Assembly (NCBI GenBank): GCA_020310875.1
Contig: CM035428.1
Location: 104,181,661 to 104,245,660 of the forward strand
Source of the DNA: Ceratopteris richardii
Lineage: Eukaryota > Streptophyta > Polypodiopsida > Polypodiales > Pteridaceae
DNA: 64,000 bases
Reading direction: 5' to 3'
The position numbers were made by a program, and so were the translations under genes. Positions 54,101 to 64,000 of the stretch are shown in pieces; the first letter of the stretch is position 1; the number at the start of each line of letters is the position of its first letter. The notes under the pieces were generated by a model that was not told the DNA's origin, ran no database searches, and was given only the letters and a program-made list of their open reading frames with translations.

Positions 54101-55384
54101 CACTATGTGTCTGTCCTCTCTGGGATGATGATTCGGGGCCATCCGTTTCTGAGAAGAATTCACTCTCAGATATTCGGGGCCATCCGTTTCTGAGAAGAAT
54201 TCACTCTGCAAGAAGCTTTCAAAGTCAAAAGATGTATCTTCTGCCAAAGTAGCCATGGATGCAAACTCAGCATCTGTGGGTAGTGGAGGGGCAGATGGAG
54301 TGGGCTGTACCATGCTTCCTGATTGTGGTCCTTGGAGATGGATAGTGAAAGGGGCTACTTGTTCCTCTTCTCTGAGGGAAGCTTCTGTGGTGGCCTCACG
54401 AGGGATTAGAACCTGTGAAAGCAAACCACACATTCTTTTTGCGGGTTGAACCCCTGACTTCCGCCCCTTGAAGAATTCCAGTTGTGAGTACTTAAGGGCC
54501 CTTGCAATCGGCACATCATAGGCAAGGCATCTGTAGATAATTCTTGTAATCGCACAACAACCATTCAAGGTAGGCTTCCTCACGCCTCGTTTGCCTGCTT
54601 CATATAACTGGTCCAGGATCCACACGGGCATTTTAATTGGTAAGGTCCCTGTCTCTGCTAGGTATAATCCATACCAGATTTTCTTATGAGGTTGGGTGAA
54701 CCGGTCTTGTGTTGGAAAAGCGAAGTGTTGAAGGCACATCCGTAATGGTATGGCGATGTTGGGGGTGAGGGCACACATTTCTTTCAACTTCTTGATTTTA
54801 TTGTTCTTCATGGACTCCGGTATCAAAGGGTCTCGATCAGAAGGTATGTGGGTGCCATACATCTGAAGGGCTTCCCTGATTAAAGTAATATTCAACTCAA
54901 ACTTCTTCATTTCCTCCTGGTTTGATAGAGAGGGCACCAGGAATGTGCCTGAATGATCTTTATCTCCTGTCGCCTTCAGTGTGGCAATCAAGTAGTAGCA
55001 CCGAAGAAAATCAAGTTTAGGTAAAGCTGCACTAAAATAATCTTGCAATCCCGCTTTCAACCAAATATCTTGAAGAGGAGCTGCATTCTGTAATGTTTCA
55101 AATTCTCTCGAGAAGAATTGAAATGTCCACCATACTCCTTCGAATTCCAACTTGGACTCCCATATGTGGTCCGCATCTCCCAAGTCTCCTGGCATCTCGT
55201 TGAACCAATGAGAATGCCCCTTCACTCTTTCTGTTAGGCCACTTGGAGGATCCGAGATAGGAATTCTTCTCACATTCAAAAGCTCTTCAGGCCTTGCTGT
55301 CAGTGGAGCTTCCACAGGCATGGTATCCCAATTACTTTGAGTGCTAGTGCTTGCCTGGGAGCTTGTTCCTGCTACTGTTGCCAT
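51158..55384 (-). pseudogene. Element F 3'-ORF
   Basis: Starts at ATG 55384 (MATVAGTSS), 29 nt after TAGCAG. The first 460 codons cover the whole N-terminal region (SHWFNEMPGDLGDADHIWES, KKIWYGLYLAETG, LNGCCAITRIIYRCLAYDVP). A 41-bp tandem duplication at 54131-54212 shifts the frame. Then come a 403-codon Pro/Thr-rich piece with NPMDISPSTG (52764-53975), a coiled-coil piece (52552-52830, NMALLRRHLAAAQEEN), 51872-52501 with PVEETFDD and ATQFEPEDIP, and 51158-51853 with YMIATIRHWMPRL, YDMSMTPS and CEQTMHSE. Ends SVRGDRR. Unbroken it would be close in size to the E copy. Confidence 0.8.
54131..54212. repeat. 41-bp tandem duplication in F 3'-ORF
   Basis: ATTCGGGGCCATCCGTTTCT starts at 54131 and again at 54172; the repeated part includes GAGAAGAATTCACTCT. 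Its length is not a multiple of three, so the frame downstream changes. Confidence 0.9.
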
Positions 55385-55625
55385 GAGACTCCTTGCAACA
55401 GTTGATGCTTATCTGCTAGCAGAAGAGAGGCACATTAGTGTTGCATAGGAAATAGGATGTAATAGTGTTCCCTCCACAATACTAACATGACAATCGAGAT
55501 GGTTAGTGGTTAGAGGTGAAGTGTTTGTGATAGATGTGAGTGGTGGTTAGTGGTTAGTGTCATTCTAGATGCATACTTTGGATATGCAAGGTACTCAAAA
55601 TGCATCTACTTCAAAGTGGATGGAT
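55385..55625 (-). promoter_or_regulatory. Spacer before the F 3'-ORF with acceptor-like site
   Basis: About 240 bp between pol and the 3'-ORF with no gene. The minus strand has CCTCTCTTCTGCTAGCAG ending at 55413, a pyrimidine tract followed by AG. Confidence 0.45.
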
Positions 55626-56135
55626 TTACAAAATTGGGTCTGGGGGTTTGATACAGGGTTTAATTCTCCAGACTTTGTTTGAGGATTCGTGGCTCCTTGA
55701 GCTGATGACGGTTAAAGGTTCATGGACAAGATTGTGCTGGATTTGGGACCTTTTGGGTACCCATTTCCAGACATTCCTAGGTTTGACCGAGTGCGTGTTA
55801 GTGTGGGATGTAAGCCTAGAGTCTTGACTAGGGATCTCCTTCGTTTTAGTCCTTGCCAGTGTGGCTTGCTTGATGCTCTTTTGAGACCCTGTCTTTGGGG
55901 CCGTGATTTTTTCCCCCTTGCGTATCCATATCTGTTTCATGCCATGAGGCACTTCATACTGCCGAAGTTGGTGCTCATGCTTCTTGTTCATCGGTCTCCT
56001 CAGTGTCGGGTGTTGCTGAGCCTTCCCCTTTAGATTCTTCTCTAGAACAGATGGGAGTTCCTCCTTGACTTCTGTACCTTTGGCAAGAGTGACAATCCTC
56101 TGCACCATAGAACTTTGGAACATTGTTATCTTCAC
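55626..56135 (-). pseudogene. IWVPK-type tail of F pol
   Basis: 170 codons, Lys/Gln/Ser-rich, with KQIWIRKGEKI, NVWKWVPKRSQ and KVWRIKPC. Overlaps the end of the integrase ORF in another frame, so a frameshift separates them. Counterpart of 37454-38464 in E but shorter. Confidence 0.6.
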
Positions 56136-57960
56136 GTGGGTTCCTGGAGGGACCAGGAGTTGGTGCCTGTTCTAATGGTTTGACAGCTTGATTTTCTAAT
56201 TCAATTGTAAGGCTGCTTTGGCCTGCCCAAACCTGAAGAAGTCCACTTCTTAGGTTGAGGTTGACTGCGTGATCATAGATCCAGTCTTGGCCTAAGACAA
56301 GAGGTTCGGTAAGATCCTCGTCTTCACATACTAGTACTTTTGCTGGCATGAGGACCTCTTGAATGTAGAGGGGAAGTTCCACCTCTCCCATGCAAGGGGT
56401 TTCAACACCTCCTAATCCTATCAGATATGCTTCTAGGGGTTTTACCTCCAATTGCAATTGTTGGCAATAAGAAAGCCGAACTGCACTAGTGGCAGCTCCT
56501 GAATCAATTAAAGCTCTCATGGTCCTTGCACTCTCTCCTTGTCCTACTTCCAGGGACACAAACGGTCGTCGATCAACTATCTTACGGGCCAGTTCACTTG
56601 AAGCTTCGCACATGGCCATGTGATAACCTGGAGCTTCATGAGCGTCGGTCATGGGTTGATCTCTACCTTGCCTTCTCAATTTCATTCGTCGAATGCGTTC
56701 TAAAGCTTCAGCCTGTGCTTCTTCTCGAATTCTCTTTTCCTCATCCTTACGTTTCTTTGCAGTATTGAGTCGATTGAGCATTTCTTGAGTTAGGGGTTCT
56801 TGATATAACGTGACTCTACATCCGCTTATGTAACTTGGTAGTATGTCGCCTTCCAGAGTGGCTAGTTGTACTGCTCCACTTGTGGAGATCCTATTGATAA
56901 TCATTGGTCCATAGCCTCTTTTCTCTAATTTTCGTGCATGTTGCTTCAATGTGTAGACTAGTACTAGGTCTCCTACTTTCAAGCCTTTATCCTTCACATG
57001 TATATCAAAATACGCCTTTTGCCTCTTCTTGGCTTCATAGACTCCTGCTGCAGCTCTCAATCGTGTCTCCCCTAAACGTTCAAGATCAAAGATTCTAGAG
57101 GAGAGTTCATGGCCTGACCAGTCATGCTCTTGTGCTATCTTTAACGTAGGTATCAAAAAATCCAATGGTAGCACTGCATTCTGGCCAAACACCATTTGAA
57201 AGGGTGTGGCTTGGAGTACCGTTTTATAGGCAACTCGGTATGCCCAAACAGTGTGGTGTAGCTGTTTGTCCGAATCAGAGCGTTTGTTATTCACCAATTT
57301 AGTCAGCACATTGCATAAGATCTTATTTGTGCTCTCAGCCTGACCATTAGCTTGTGGATGATAGGGAGCAGACGTCTTATGTATCACCAAGAATTCTTGG
57401 AGAAGGCTTTCTATGACTTCATTCAAGAAGTGTGTGCCTCTATCACTCACCAACTCTATTGGAAATCCGTACCTCGTGAACACATGTTCAAATAAGAACT
57501 TTGCTGTTGTTTGAGCATCATTTTTTGTAGTGGCTTTCACTTCTACCCACTTGGTTAGATAGTCTGTGGCCACGATGATATACTCAGCATGTGAACCCTT
57601 AGTTGGGGGATTAATAGGTCCAACAAAGTCTATTCCCCACTTAGAGAATGCACGTCCACCCATCATAGGTTTCAATGGCATCTCATCCTTGCGTATAGGA
57701 TACTGAGTCTGCTGACAAACCTCACACCTCTTCACGTAGGTATGAGCATCCATGTGAAGGGTGGGCCACCAAAATCCTGCAAATAGTATTGCCTTGATCA
57801 CCCTGTCTGGACCAAAGTGTCCTCCTGCTACACCTTGGTGAGCAGTCTCTAATATCTTTAGATATTCGCTCTCATGGACACACAGTCTTAGGTAACCATC
57901 TTTACCACGTTTGTATAAATTATCACCAACGAGTGCGTACTCCAATGCTTCTTGTTCCAA
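55975..57960 (-). pseudogene. Element F integrase and second aspartic-protease-like domain
   Basis: Same frame as 57964-58308; a TGA replaces Arg of LARQRSLEQ (CGA in that register in E). H2C2 with H41, H48, C79, C82. DDE residues D111, D173 and E209. The DNA-binding C-terminal part and Ala/Glu/Arg helix follow. Retropepsin-like domain with LRALIDSGA-type sequence RALIDSGAATSAV (D486), YLIGLGGVETPCMGEV, then LVLGQDWIYDHAV (56236-56583). Both catalytic signatures are intact here, which argues that the second protease-like domain was maintained in the lineage. Confidence 0.85.
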
Positions 57961-57963
57961 ACT

Positions 57964-58308
57964 TCATTGTCTGGCCAATGTCATATCTTGAGGGAATGTT
58001 TTCGTCCTCAAGAAGGCTACCAGTGGTTCACTCCAATCTGGCACTAGAGACACTCGATAAAGAGTGGCGTGCTCCACTGGTGGTTTAGTGCGACAGATTG
58101 GGCATTCTTTGCACATTCTATGGACATCAACTTCCATAGTTGGCCAATGCACTCCTAGTCTCCTTAGAGTCTGTAGGGTTCGTTGTTTTGAGTAGTGTTG
58201 CTCTAATGCACCTACATGTGCTGATTGCAACCATTTAGCGTACTCGTCCTCCTCTACGCAACAGGCTAATACTCCCTGATCGGTATGCTTGTACATAGTT
58301 CCTGCCAA
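57964..58308 (-). pseudogene. Extra H2C2-like zinc domain of F pol
   Basis: 114 codons. HVGALEQH...LGVHWPTMEVDVHRMCKECPIC has the H2C2 form of an integrase N-terminal zinc domain and lies about 100 residues before the usual one. The upstream border with RNase H is a frameshift near 58345-58360. Confidence 0.7.
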
Positions 58309-58339
58309 GATATGATACTTTTGAGCTTTTACTATCTCC

Positions 58340-60037
58340 CTATCTTGTGTGTTTATTACAGTGATTAGGCCCGTATGTTAATACTGGCACTAATGGCTTA
58401 GCCCACTGAGGTACAACTTCCAAATTAAACAAGTAAGCATCAGGTAAGTCATCTAACACTCCTTGTGGGGCCTCTCTTGATGTGAGCCTAGAGAGATGAT
58501 CTGCTCTCAGATGGGTCTTTCCTTTCCTCACCACAACTTCAAAGTCGTATTCCATTAGCAAGAGGAACCATCTTACCAATCTACCTGTATTGCATGGCTT
58601 GTTTACCAAGTACAACAGAGCTTGATGATCAGTAAAAAATTTAAACTTATTTGCAAGCAAATAGTGTCTAAAATTTTTAACTGCGTATACCATGCCTAAC
58701 CCCTCCCGTTCAGTGGTGGTATAATTTCGTTCAGCTGCATTCAGTTGTCTACTGGCATAGGCAATTGGAAGATCCATATTACCTTCACCCGTAGGTTGTG
58801 CTAGCACACATCCAATTGCATAATTGGATGCATCTACATGGACATGGAATGGCTTATTCCAATCTGGTGTGGCCAAGATTGGTGCTGAACACAATCCTTG
58901 TTTGAGGTCCGTGAAAGCGTTCTCACACTCATCAGTCCACTCAAAGTTAGTTAGAAGGGCATACAGAGGCTTTGCAATGACGATATACATGTGAATGAAC
59001 TGGCGGTAGTAACCACAATGCCCCATGAAGGCCTGTACCTCCTTGACATTCCTTGGCCTAGGTAGTTCTGCAATGGCTCTCACTTTCTCTTCGTCAGTGG
59101 ATATGCCGTTCTTTGACACTATGTGTCCTAGGATCTTGCCTTGCCTGACCATGAAAACACACTTTTCTGGGTTCAAGCAGACTTGATATTCTCTACATTT
59201 GTCAAAGATTTGCCTGAGTTCGGGTATATGAGTCTGTCTAATGTTGGAATGAGCACATAGATCATCAACATAGACTTCCAAATTCTTCCTCAAGAACTCT
59301 TTAAAAACGTGACACATCAATCTTTGAAAGGTAGCAGGTGCATTGGTAAGCCCGAATGGCATTACCCGAAAGGCAAATATGCCCCACTCTGTGGCAAAAG
59401 CCGTCTTATGCTGATCTTCTGGTGCAATGGCTACTTGATTGTAGCCAGAGAACCCATCTAGGAAGCTATACACTTCCTTGCCTGCTACCCTTTCTAATAG
59501 ATGCTGGGTGATAGGAAGCGGATAACTATCCCTGATAGTGGCTGCATTAACCTTCTTCAAGTTAATGCATACACGTAATTTGCCATTCTTTTTGGGCACC
59601 ACTGCAATGGGGGATACCCATTCAGTATGCTCAATTTCATAGATAAATCCAGCTTCAACCAAGCGATCTATCTCTTCCTTGATCTTGGCCCCAGAGTTGT
59701 CATTGTATGTGTATGGCTTTTGCTTAGAGGGCCTAGCCTCTGAAGTCATGGGGATCCTATGTGAGCATATGTCAGGGTCTACACCTTTCAGGTCCTTGTA
59801 GCTCCAAGCGAATACATCTCGATACTCCCTTAGCCAAGCTATCAACTCTTGCTCTTCTTCTTCCGTCAGGTCATGTCCTATGTAGGTGCATCTTTCTTCT
59901 CCTTCTTCTACGGCTACAACTATTTTCTTAGTAGTTTCCTTGCTATCATAGGCCTCTCCTGATTGTGCCTCACGTTTAGGCATTCTTACCATGACTCTTC
60001 TATCTTCTATCTCATACTTCTTGAAATTTTCTGGCAC
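58340..60037 (-). pseudogene. Element F reverse transcriptase and RNase H
   Basis: 565 codons. Conserved blocks: KKNGKLRVCINLKKVN, SFLDGFSGYNQV, MPFGLTNAPATFQR, YVDD at 59261-59272, LGHIVSKNGIS, then RNase H (HVDASNYAIG, RQLNAAERNYTTTEREGLG, TDHQALLYL, RADHLSRL). All catalytic signatures are present. The upstream frame is lost by a one-base deletion near 60037. Residues are mostly identical to E. Confidence 0.9.
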
Positions 60038-60711
60038 TCAAACAAGGACTCCTCTTCCTCCGGTGTGGCTTCTTTCTTCTTTCTTTTCTTTCCTTCACTC
60101 TTGGTGGTCACTTGTGTGGTTAATCTCACCTCATTCATGAGCTCTTCATGTCTCTGAGGGTGAACTTCTACCTCATAGAAGTATTCTCCCTCTGATGCAA
60201 ACAGTGGGTCCATGATGATTGACTCTAGGTCGGAGTCACTTGCATCCTTAAATGCATCAGGGCTAGGTTCGCATTCTTCTAACACTGCATCTCCCATGAT
60301 CGGTTCTATTGAAAAGACTGAAATATCATAGCCATCCTCATCACAATGGGGTGTCCATTGTTCTTCATTGATGGCTACATCCATTGTTGCTAAAATTTCA
60401 GCCCAGCCGTGAGGCTCAAATTCTTCGTTAGGAAAAACTACAGGTGCATAGGCTAGGTCTTGAATTGATCTATGGGTTTCTTTTGCACCTACCTCTCTAG
60501 CTTTCTCTCTCTTCTCTTCTTCTACTGCTACCTTACACATCCATAAGTGAGTGTCTTCATGCATCCATGAGGATCCGGATCCTATGGAATGCACAGACTC
60601 AGTCTCATCTTTGGCTCTATGGATGGGATTCCATTGAATAGGCGGTAAGTCTCTATGAGAGTAATCCTTGAGATTGACTTTGGTTGTAACACCTAGATGT
60701 TGCAAATACAA
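60007..60711 (-). pseudogene. Element F protease-RT linker
   Basis: Acidic linker of about 230 residues (EEFEPHGWAEILATMDV, EQWTPHCDEDGYDISVF), also in B and E. In frame with the protease ORF; a TGA replaces Trp at 60724. The function of this conserved linker is unknown. Confidence 0.75.
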
Positions 60712-60723
60712 GGAATTGGTTCC

Positions 60724-61350
60724 TCAATCCTCTACCACTTGCAATTGCCGCATAACTGGCCTTCCCAAAATCATATTGTAGGCTTGGTTTTTGCTAAAGT
60801 CGCATATAGCAAAAGTATGCTCAAACTCAACACATGTAGTGAGAGTTATTCCTTCTAGCAATCCTAAGGGCCTTTCAATGTGACCATCGGCCATCTGCAA
60901 TTTCATTCTCGTTGGCCTGAGTGCTGGCTTGCCCCAATGCTTCCATAAGGAAGTGGTAGCAATTGCAACTCCTGCACCTGAGTCCAAAATTGCCTTGGTT
61001 GTGTATCCCTGATGGGTAACTGGTAGATAGGTATTTCCTTCCTCTCCTTCACTCATGTCTCCTATCTTATCCAAGGGTATTTCTGGTACTGTTCTGTGGG
61101 ATCCTACGTGGGAACGAGATTTGGTTAAGTTTGGCACTTCTTTGGCTACGTGTTTCCACACTTCTGGCTTAACTTTGAGTAGCTCTTCTAAAGTGAGATT
61201 GCACTGCACTTTAGTGTTTTTTACTACCTCAGTATTCCTAGGTATGATCGAATCTTCACTTCTTATCATGACCGTGGGCGCTCTCATGCATGTTGACTTA
61301 GTTTCCCATGGGCCTGTGAAATGTGGTAACTCTTGCAAGGAATTACTCAA
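60724..61350 (-). pseudogene. Element F protease (first, canonical position)
   Basis: GNTYLPVTHQGYTTKAILD followed by SGAGVAIATT, and NMILGRPVMRQLQ: a retropepsin-like aspartic protease. A two-base deletion near 61350 breaks the frame to gag, and one codon is missing relative to E at TTC-VEFEHTF. Confidence 0.85.
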
Positions 61351-61408
61351 AGTCTAACCTCTCATGAGGGTGGGCACTTTCCTGTTCTTCATAGATAGAA
61401 GGGATGTC

Positions 61409-64000
61409 CTATGGGAATTGATCATGTGCGTCATCCACAAGTTCAATGGGAGGAGGGACTTCACTTTCCTTTGCCCACTTCTCTTCTTGAATCTCTCTCA
61501 GGAACTCTGGTGAATACCTATTCACAGAAGAAGAAGTGTCTGGTTCAGTGGAGTTAGGCACATAAGCTTCCTGGGGAGGAAAGCTTATTCTATCTCTTGC
61601 ACTCCCCTCAAGCTGGGAGGAGGCTCCTTTCCTAGACTTTGCAAGTAGCCTTTCCAATCTATCTAATAGACCGTCAAAATGCAATGGTGTTCTAGTGGAG
61701 CTAGAGCCATTGAACAAGCGACTGGCTTCAAACATGGCTTGCGCCAATTCGACCATCTTAGCACAAAGCTTTGTTCTCTCTATTTCTAGATCGGCTCTAG
61801 GGTAACATTTGTCATGATCTATCACGTTTGGCCCTTCCTGGATTCTGGCCTGATATGCTTTAAGCATCATGTCTAGATCCTCAGGAGTGGGATCCGCTAG
61901 GACTGATCCTACTCTGGGTGGTGGGTGGGTTACGTGTGGTGGATTAGAATGTTGGGGAATGGAAGGTGATGGGTTGGAGGGAGATGGAAACGATGGTGGA
62001 GGGGTGGTGTGAGAGTGGTTTTGAGATGCGAGTTCACTTATCTTTGCTTTGGTTTCTCTCAAGCTTTCTTCAAGTTTGCTCATTTTCTGTGACCATTGTC
62101 TTTTCATTCTTTCCCGGCTATCTCTCCAAGCTCTTGTCCTTTTCTTAGTTATACTCTCTGTCTCACTAACCTCAGAATTCTTTCCCAAGCCTACTCCTTG
62201 AGTTTGCTGCAAGGCTTGAGCTCTAGTGACCACATGCACTGGGGCAGCGGAAGTTACACTTCCTGTAGAGTCTACTACTAGTCCAATGACGTTGATAAGA
62301 GTGATTTTGGCAGGTTATTGGGATTCTTCGAACAATCTCGTAAGAGATGCTCTTTTTCGCAATCTTGACAGAAGCCCTGAATTGTCACTGGTTGGGGTTG
62401 TGTAGGGGCAGGCAGTGGGCACTCACGTATAAGGTGATCTCCCTGACATCTGAAGCATGGTCCTCTAGGAAATGGGGGCCGTACCTGCCTAGGTTGAGGT
62501 CTAGAGTTGGGGTTTGTGTACATGACATTAGCATACTCAGGCTCTCCACTATTTTCACTTGGTTCTTCATAATAGTATGACTCGTTATGCTCGGGTGACT
62601 GCATGTAGTAAGCCTGAGGGCTATCAATATGTGTGGAGTCAAAACTATGGTCACTTGGATCACTGTCTGATAGCAACGGTGTGACTGGGGCTATGGCTCT
62701 ATTCAGATTTTCTTCAGCAAATGCATATTTCACTGGGATCACATTGGTTGGAGCAGGGGGTTGTTGCGCTAGGACTGGTTGAGGTCTCTGTTGTCCTTGA
62801 TGAGGTGGCTGATAAGATTGTTGTGGTCTGCCGTATTGTTGTGGTGGGTACTGATTCTGGTATCTACCCTGTTGTGGATATGGCTGAGGGTAATTTTGCC
62901 TGACAATTTGTTTGTTATAAGGGTAGTCTTGTGCGGTGTGGTTGGTGTACCTTCGCTCTATGGTGCAGTACTGGCTACTAGGATTCAATTGGGGTTAGGC
63001 CATAATAGGACAAACACTTGCCATATGGTCACCTCCACAAGTATAGCATCACTTAACTGGGGCAAATCTTGGAATTTGTTTGCTAGAGACACCTAATTTT
63101 TGAGCTACCTTCTCTGCAAGTTCCTCAATGGATGTGGATTGACCAGATGTGAGGCTACTAGAGCTATCCGAATCCTTATAGGTTTCTGATAGTTCTAACT
63201 CCTCGCCTAGATTATCTTCAATGTCTATGCACATGCGCACACACTCTTCTATAGTTCTAGGGTCCTTCAGATACACATATGACCTGAGCTTGGTGCTCAA
63301 CAATCCATCTAAGAACAAAGCCACTTGCTTGGCTGATGTGGGTAACTCAGGCATTGGGCACCTCTCTAGGTATTGCCTAAACCGTCTTCCTACTAATCTG
63401 ACCGTCTCTTGAGGTGTTTGCTTGAAGCTATGAATTAGTGAGGAAGTGTTGTGCCTTATGCCACTCTTAGAAAACTCAATGATAAATGCCTCTAGGAGTT
63501 GGTCTATGTTTTTGAACTGCCTCTCATTCAGTGGTTGAAACCACGTAAGGGCAGTGTTCCTAAGGGTTAGACCAAAAGCATTATATTGTGTGAATAGGTC
63601 CTCTACCTGTTCAGCTTTCAAGACTTGCCTACCTGTTCGGCTTTTAAGACTTGCCTAAATTCTGCCACATGGTCGTAAGGGTCTCCAGTGCCATCAAAGT
63701 AATTCTTCATGGACTTCACCAGCTGAGTTGGTCTCAGGGTCCTAGTGTGTTCTCTCAGCCTTGGTAAAGGGAAATCATCGGCATTTCTCTGGTTCCTTTG
63801 GGCTCTAGGTCTCTCGATTTCTTCTCTATCTATCCCTGTTCTCATCCTTTCTCTTCCCAGGGAGTTCGCAAAGCTTACTTCAGGTCTGTCTCTACTTCTA
63901 TCTCTTTGAGCTCCATGAGCCTGGGAGGTCCCAGCTCCTTGGTGGCTATAGGACACATTGGACCGAGGTTGGGGAAAAACAAACTCACCCTTCCATGTGT
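61409..64000 (-). pseudogene. Element F gag (N-terminus outside window)
   Basis: Pieces at 63956-63618 (ends YFDGTGDPYDHVAEF), 63621-63049 (gag core, TSSLIHSFKQTPQETVR, IEDNLGEE), 62988-62278 (proline/glutamine-rich, knuckles CFRCQGDHLIREC and CQDCEKEHLLRDC) and 62239-61409 (RTRAWRDSRERMKRQW, YPRADLEIERTKLC). The frame breaks at a 26-bp tandem duplication (63603-63654), near 63000-63050 where the first knuckle is degraded (CGG to TCA region), and near 62260. At 64000 it continues upstream in frame with VFPQPRSN. Confidence 0.85.
63603..63654. repeat. 26-bp tandem duplication in F gag
   Basis: CTACCTGTTCAGCTTTCAAG (63603) recurs at 63629 with two changes. 26 is not a multiple of three, so gag is shifted. 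Confidence 0.92.

Larger units (their letters stand above)
50555..64000 (-). mobile_element. Gypsy element F, 5' end outside window
   Basis: 3' LTR at 50555-51146, then to the right 3'-ORF, integrase, RT, protease and gag, all on the minus strand in the same order as in E. The window ends inside gag. Left flank CCTAC is the expected half of the duplication. Coding parts are close to E, but with many frameshifts and stops, so F is a dead copy. Confidence 0.92.

Overview
The window is nuclear DNA of a land plant with a large, repeat-rich genome. The evidence is: Ty1/Copia and Ty3/Gypsy polyproteins of plant type, primer-binding sites complementary to plant tRNA 3' ends, a fragment of a plant-type DUF4283 domain, long microsatellites, and no intact single-copy gene. 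The species cannot be named from the sequence. Almost everything recognisable is LTR retrotransposon, much of it nested.

Layout. (1) 1-7018: Gypsy element A (+ strand), 5' LTR cut by the window edge. It has lost gag-pol and keeps only a decayed gene from the position between pol and the 3' LTR (called here the 3'-ORF). A TG...CA repeat of 1490 bp sits inside it with a GAGAC duplication. (2) 7019-14950: microsatellites (TA, TATG, GA), a 148-bp hairpin, a 2.1-kb AT-rich minisatellite and an unrecognised gene remnant. (3) 14930-15065 and 50257-50554: two halves of one DUF4283 reading frame, separated by 35 kb of nested elements. (4) 15066-50251: an outer Copia element (- strand) carrying three inserts: a sister Copia (15326-20443, TSD TCCCT), Gypsy B (20704-27015, TSD CCAAG), and a composite Gypsy block (28444-48330). 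The composite is best read as element X with D inside it and E inside D; one large deletion then removed the 5' parts of D and E and fused X gag to E gag. (5) 50555-64000: Gypsy F (- strand), running off the right edge.

Gypsy proteins. E and F share one unusual plan: gag with short zinc knuckles (CX2CX3HX4C), aspartic protease, RT, RNase H, an extra integrase-type H2C2 zinc domain, the usual H2C2 and DDE integrase core, a second aspartic-protease-like domain behind integrase, an IWVPK-rich tail, then a 3'-ORF of roughly 1,450 codons. The 3'-ORF has an N-terminal globular region, a Pro/Ser/Thr-rich stretch with a conserved MDISP motif, a coiled coil and a strongly conserved C-terminal domain that runs up to the polypurine tract. 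A, D, E and F all retain the C-terminal domain. X carries an unrelated sequence with a similar Pro-rich plus coiled-coil layout in the same place. Leader sequences of A and B share a block containing GGTAAG just after the primer-binding site, and E and F share a TAGCAG acceptor-like site 28-29 nt upstream of the 3'-ORF start, so expression by splicing is plausible.

Decay. The E coding region is broken almost only by in-frame stop codons, mostly TAG, and the young Copia shows the same bias. F, B and A are more decayed, with frameshifts, small tandem duplications and deletions. Coordinates of element ends come from TG...CA termini, target-site duplications and comparison of copies inside the window, all done by eye.
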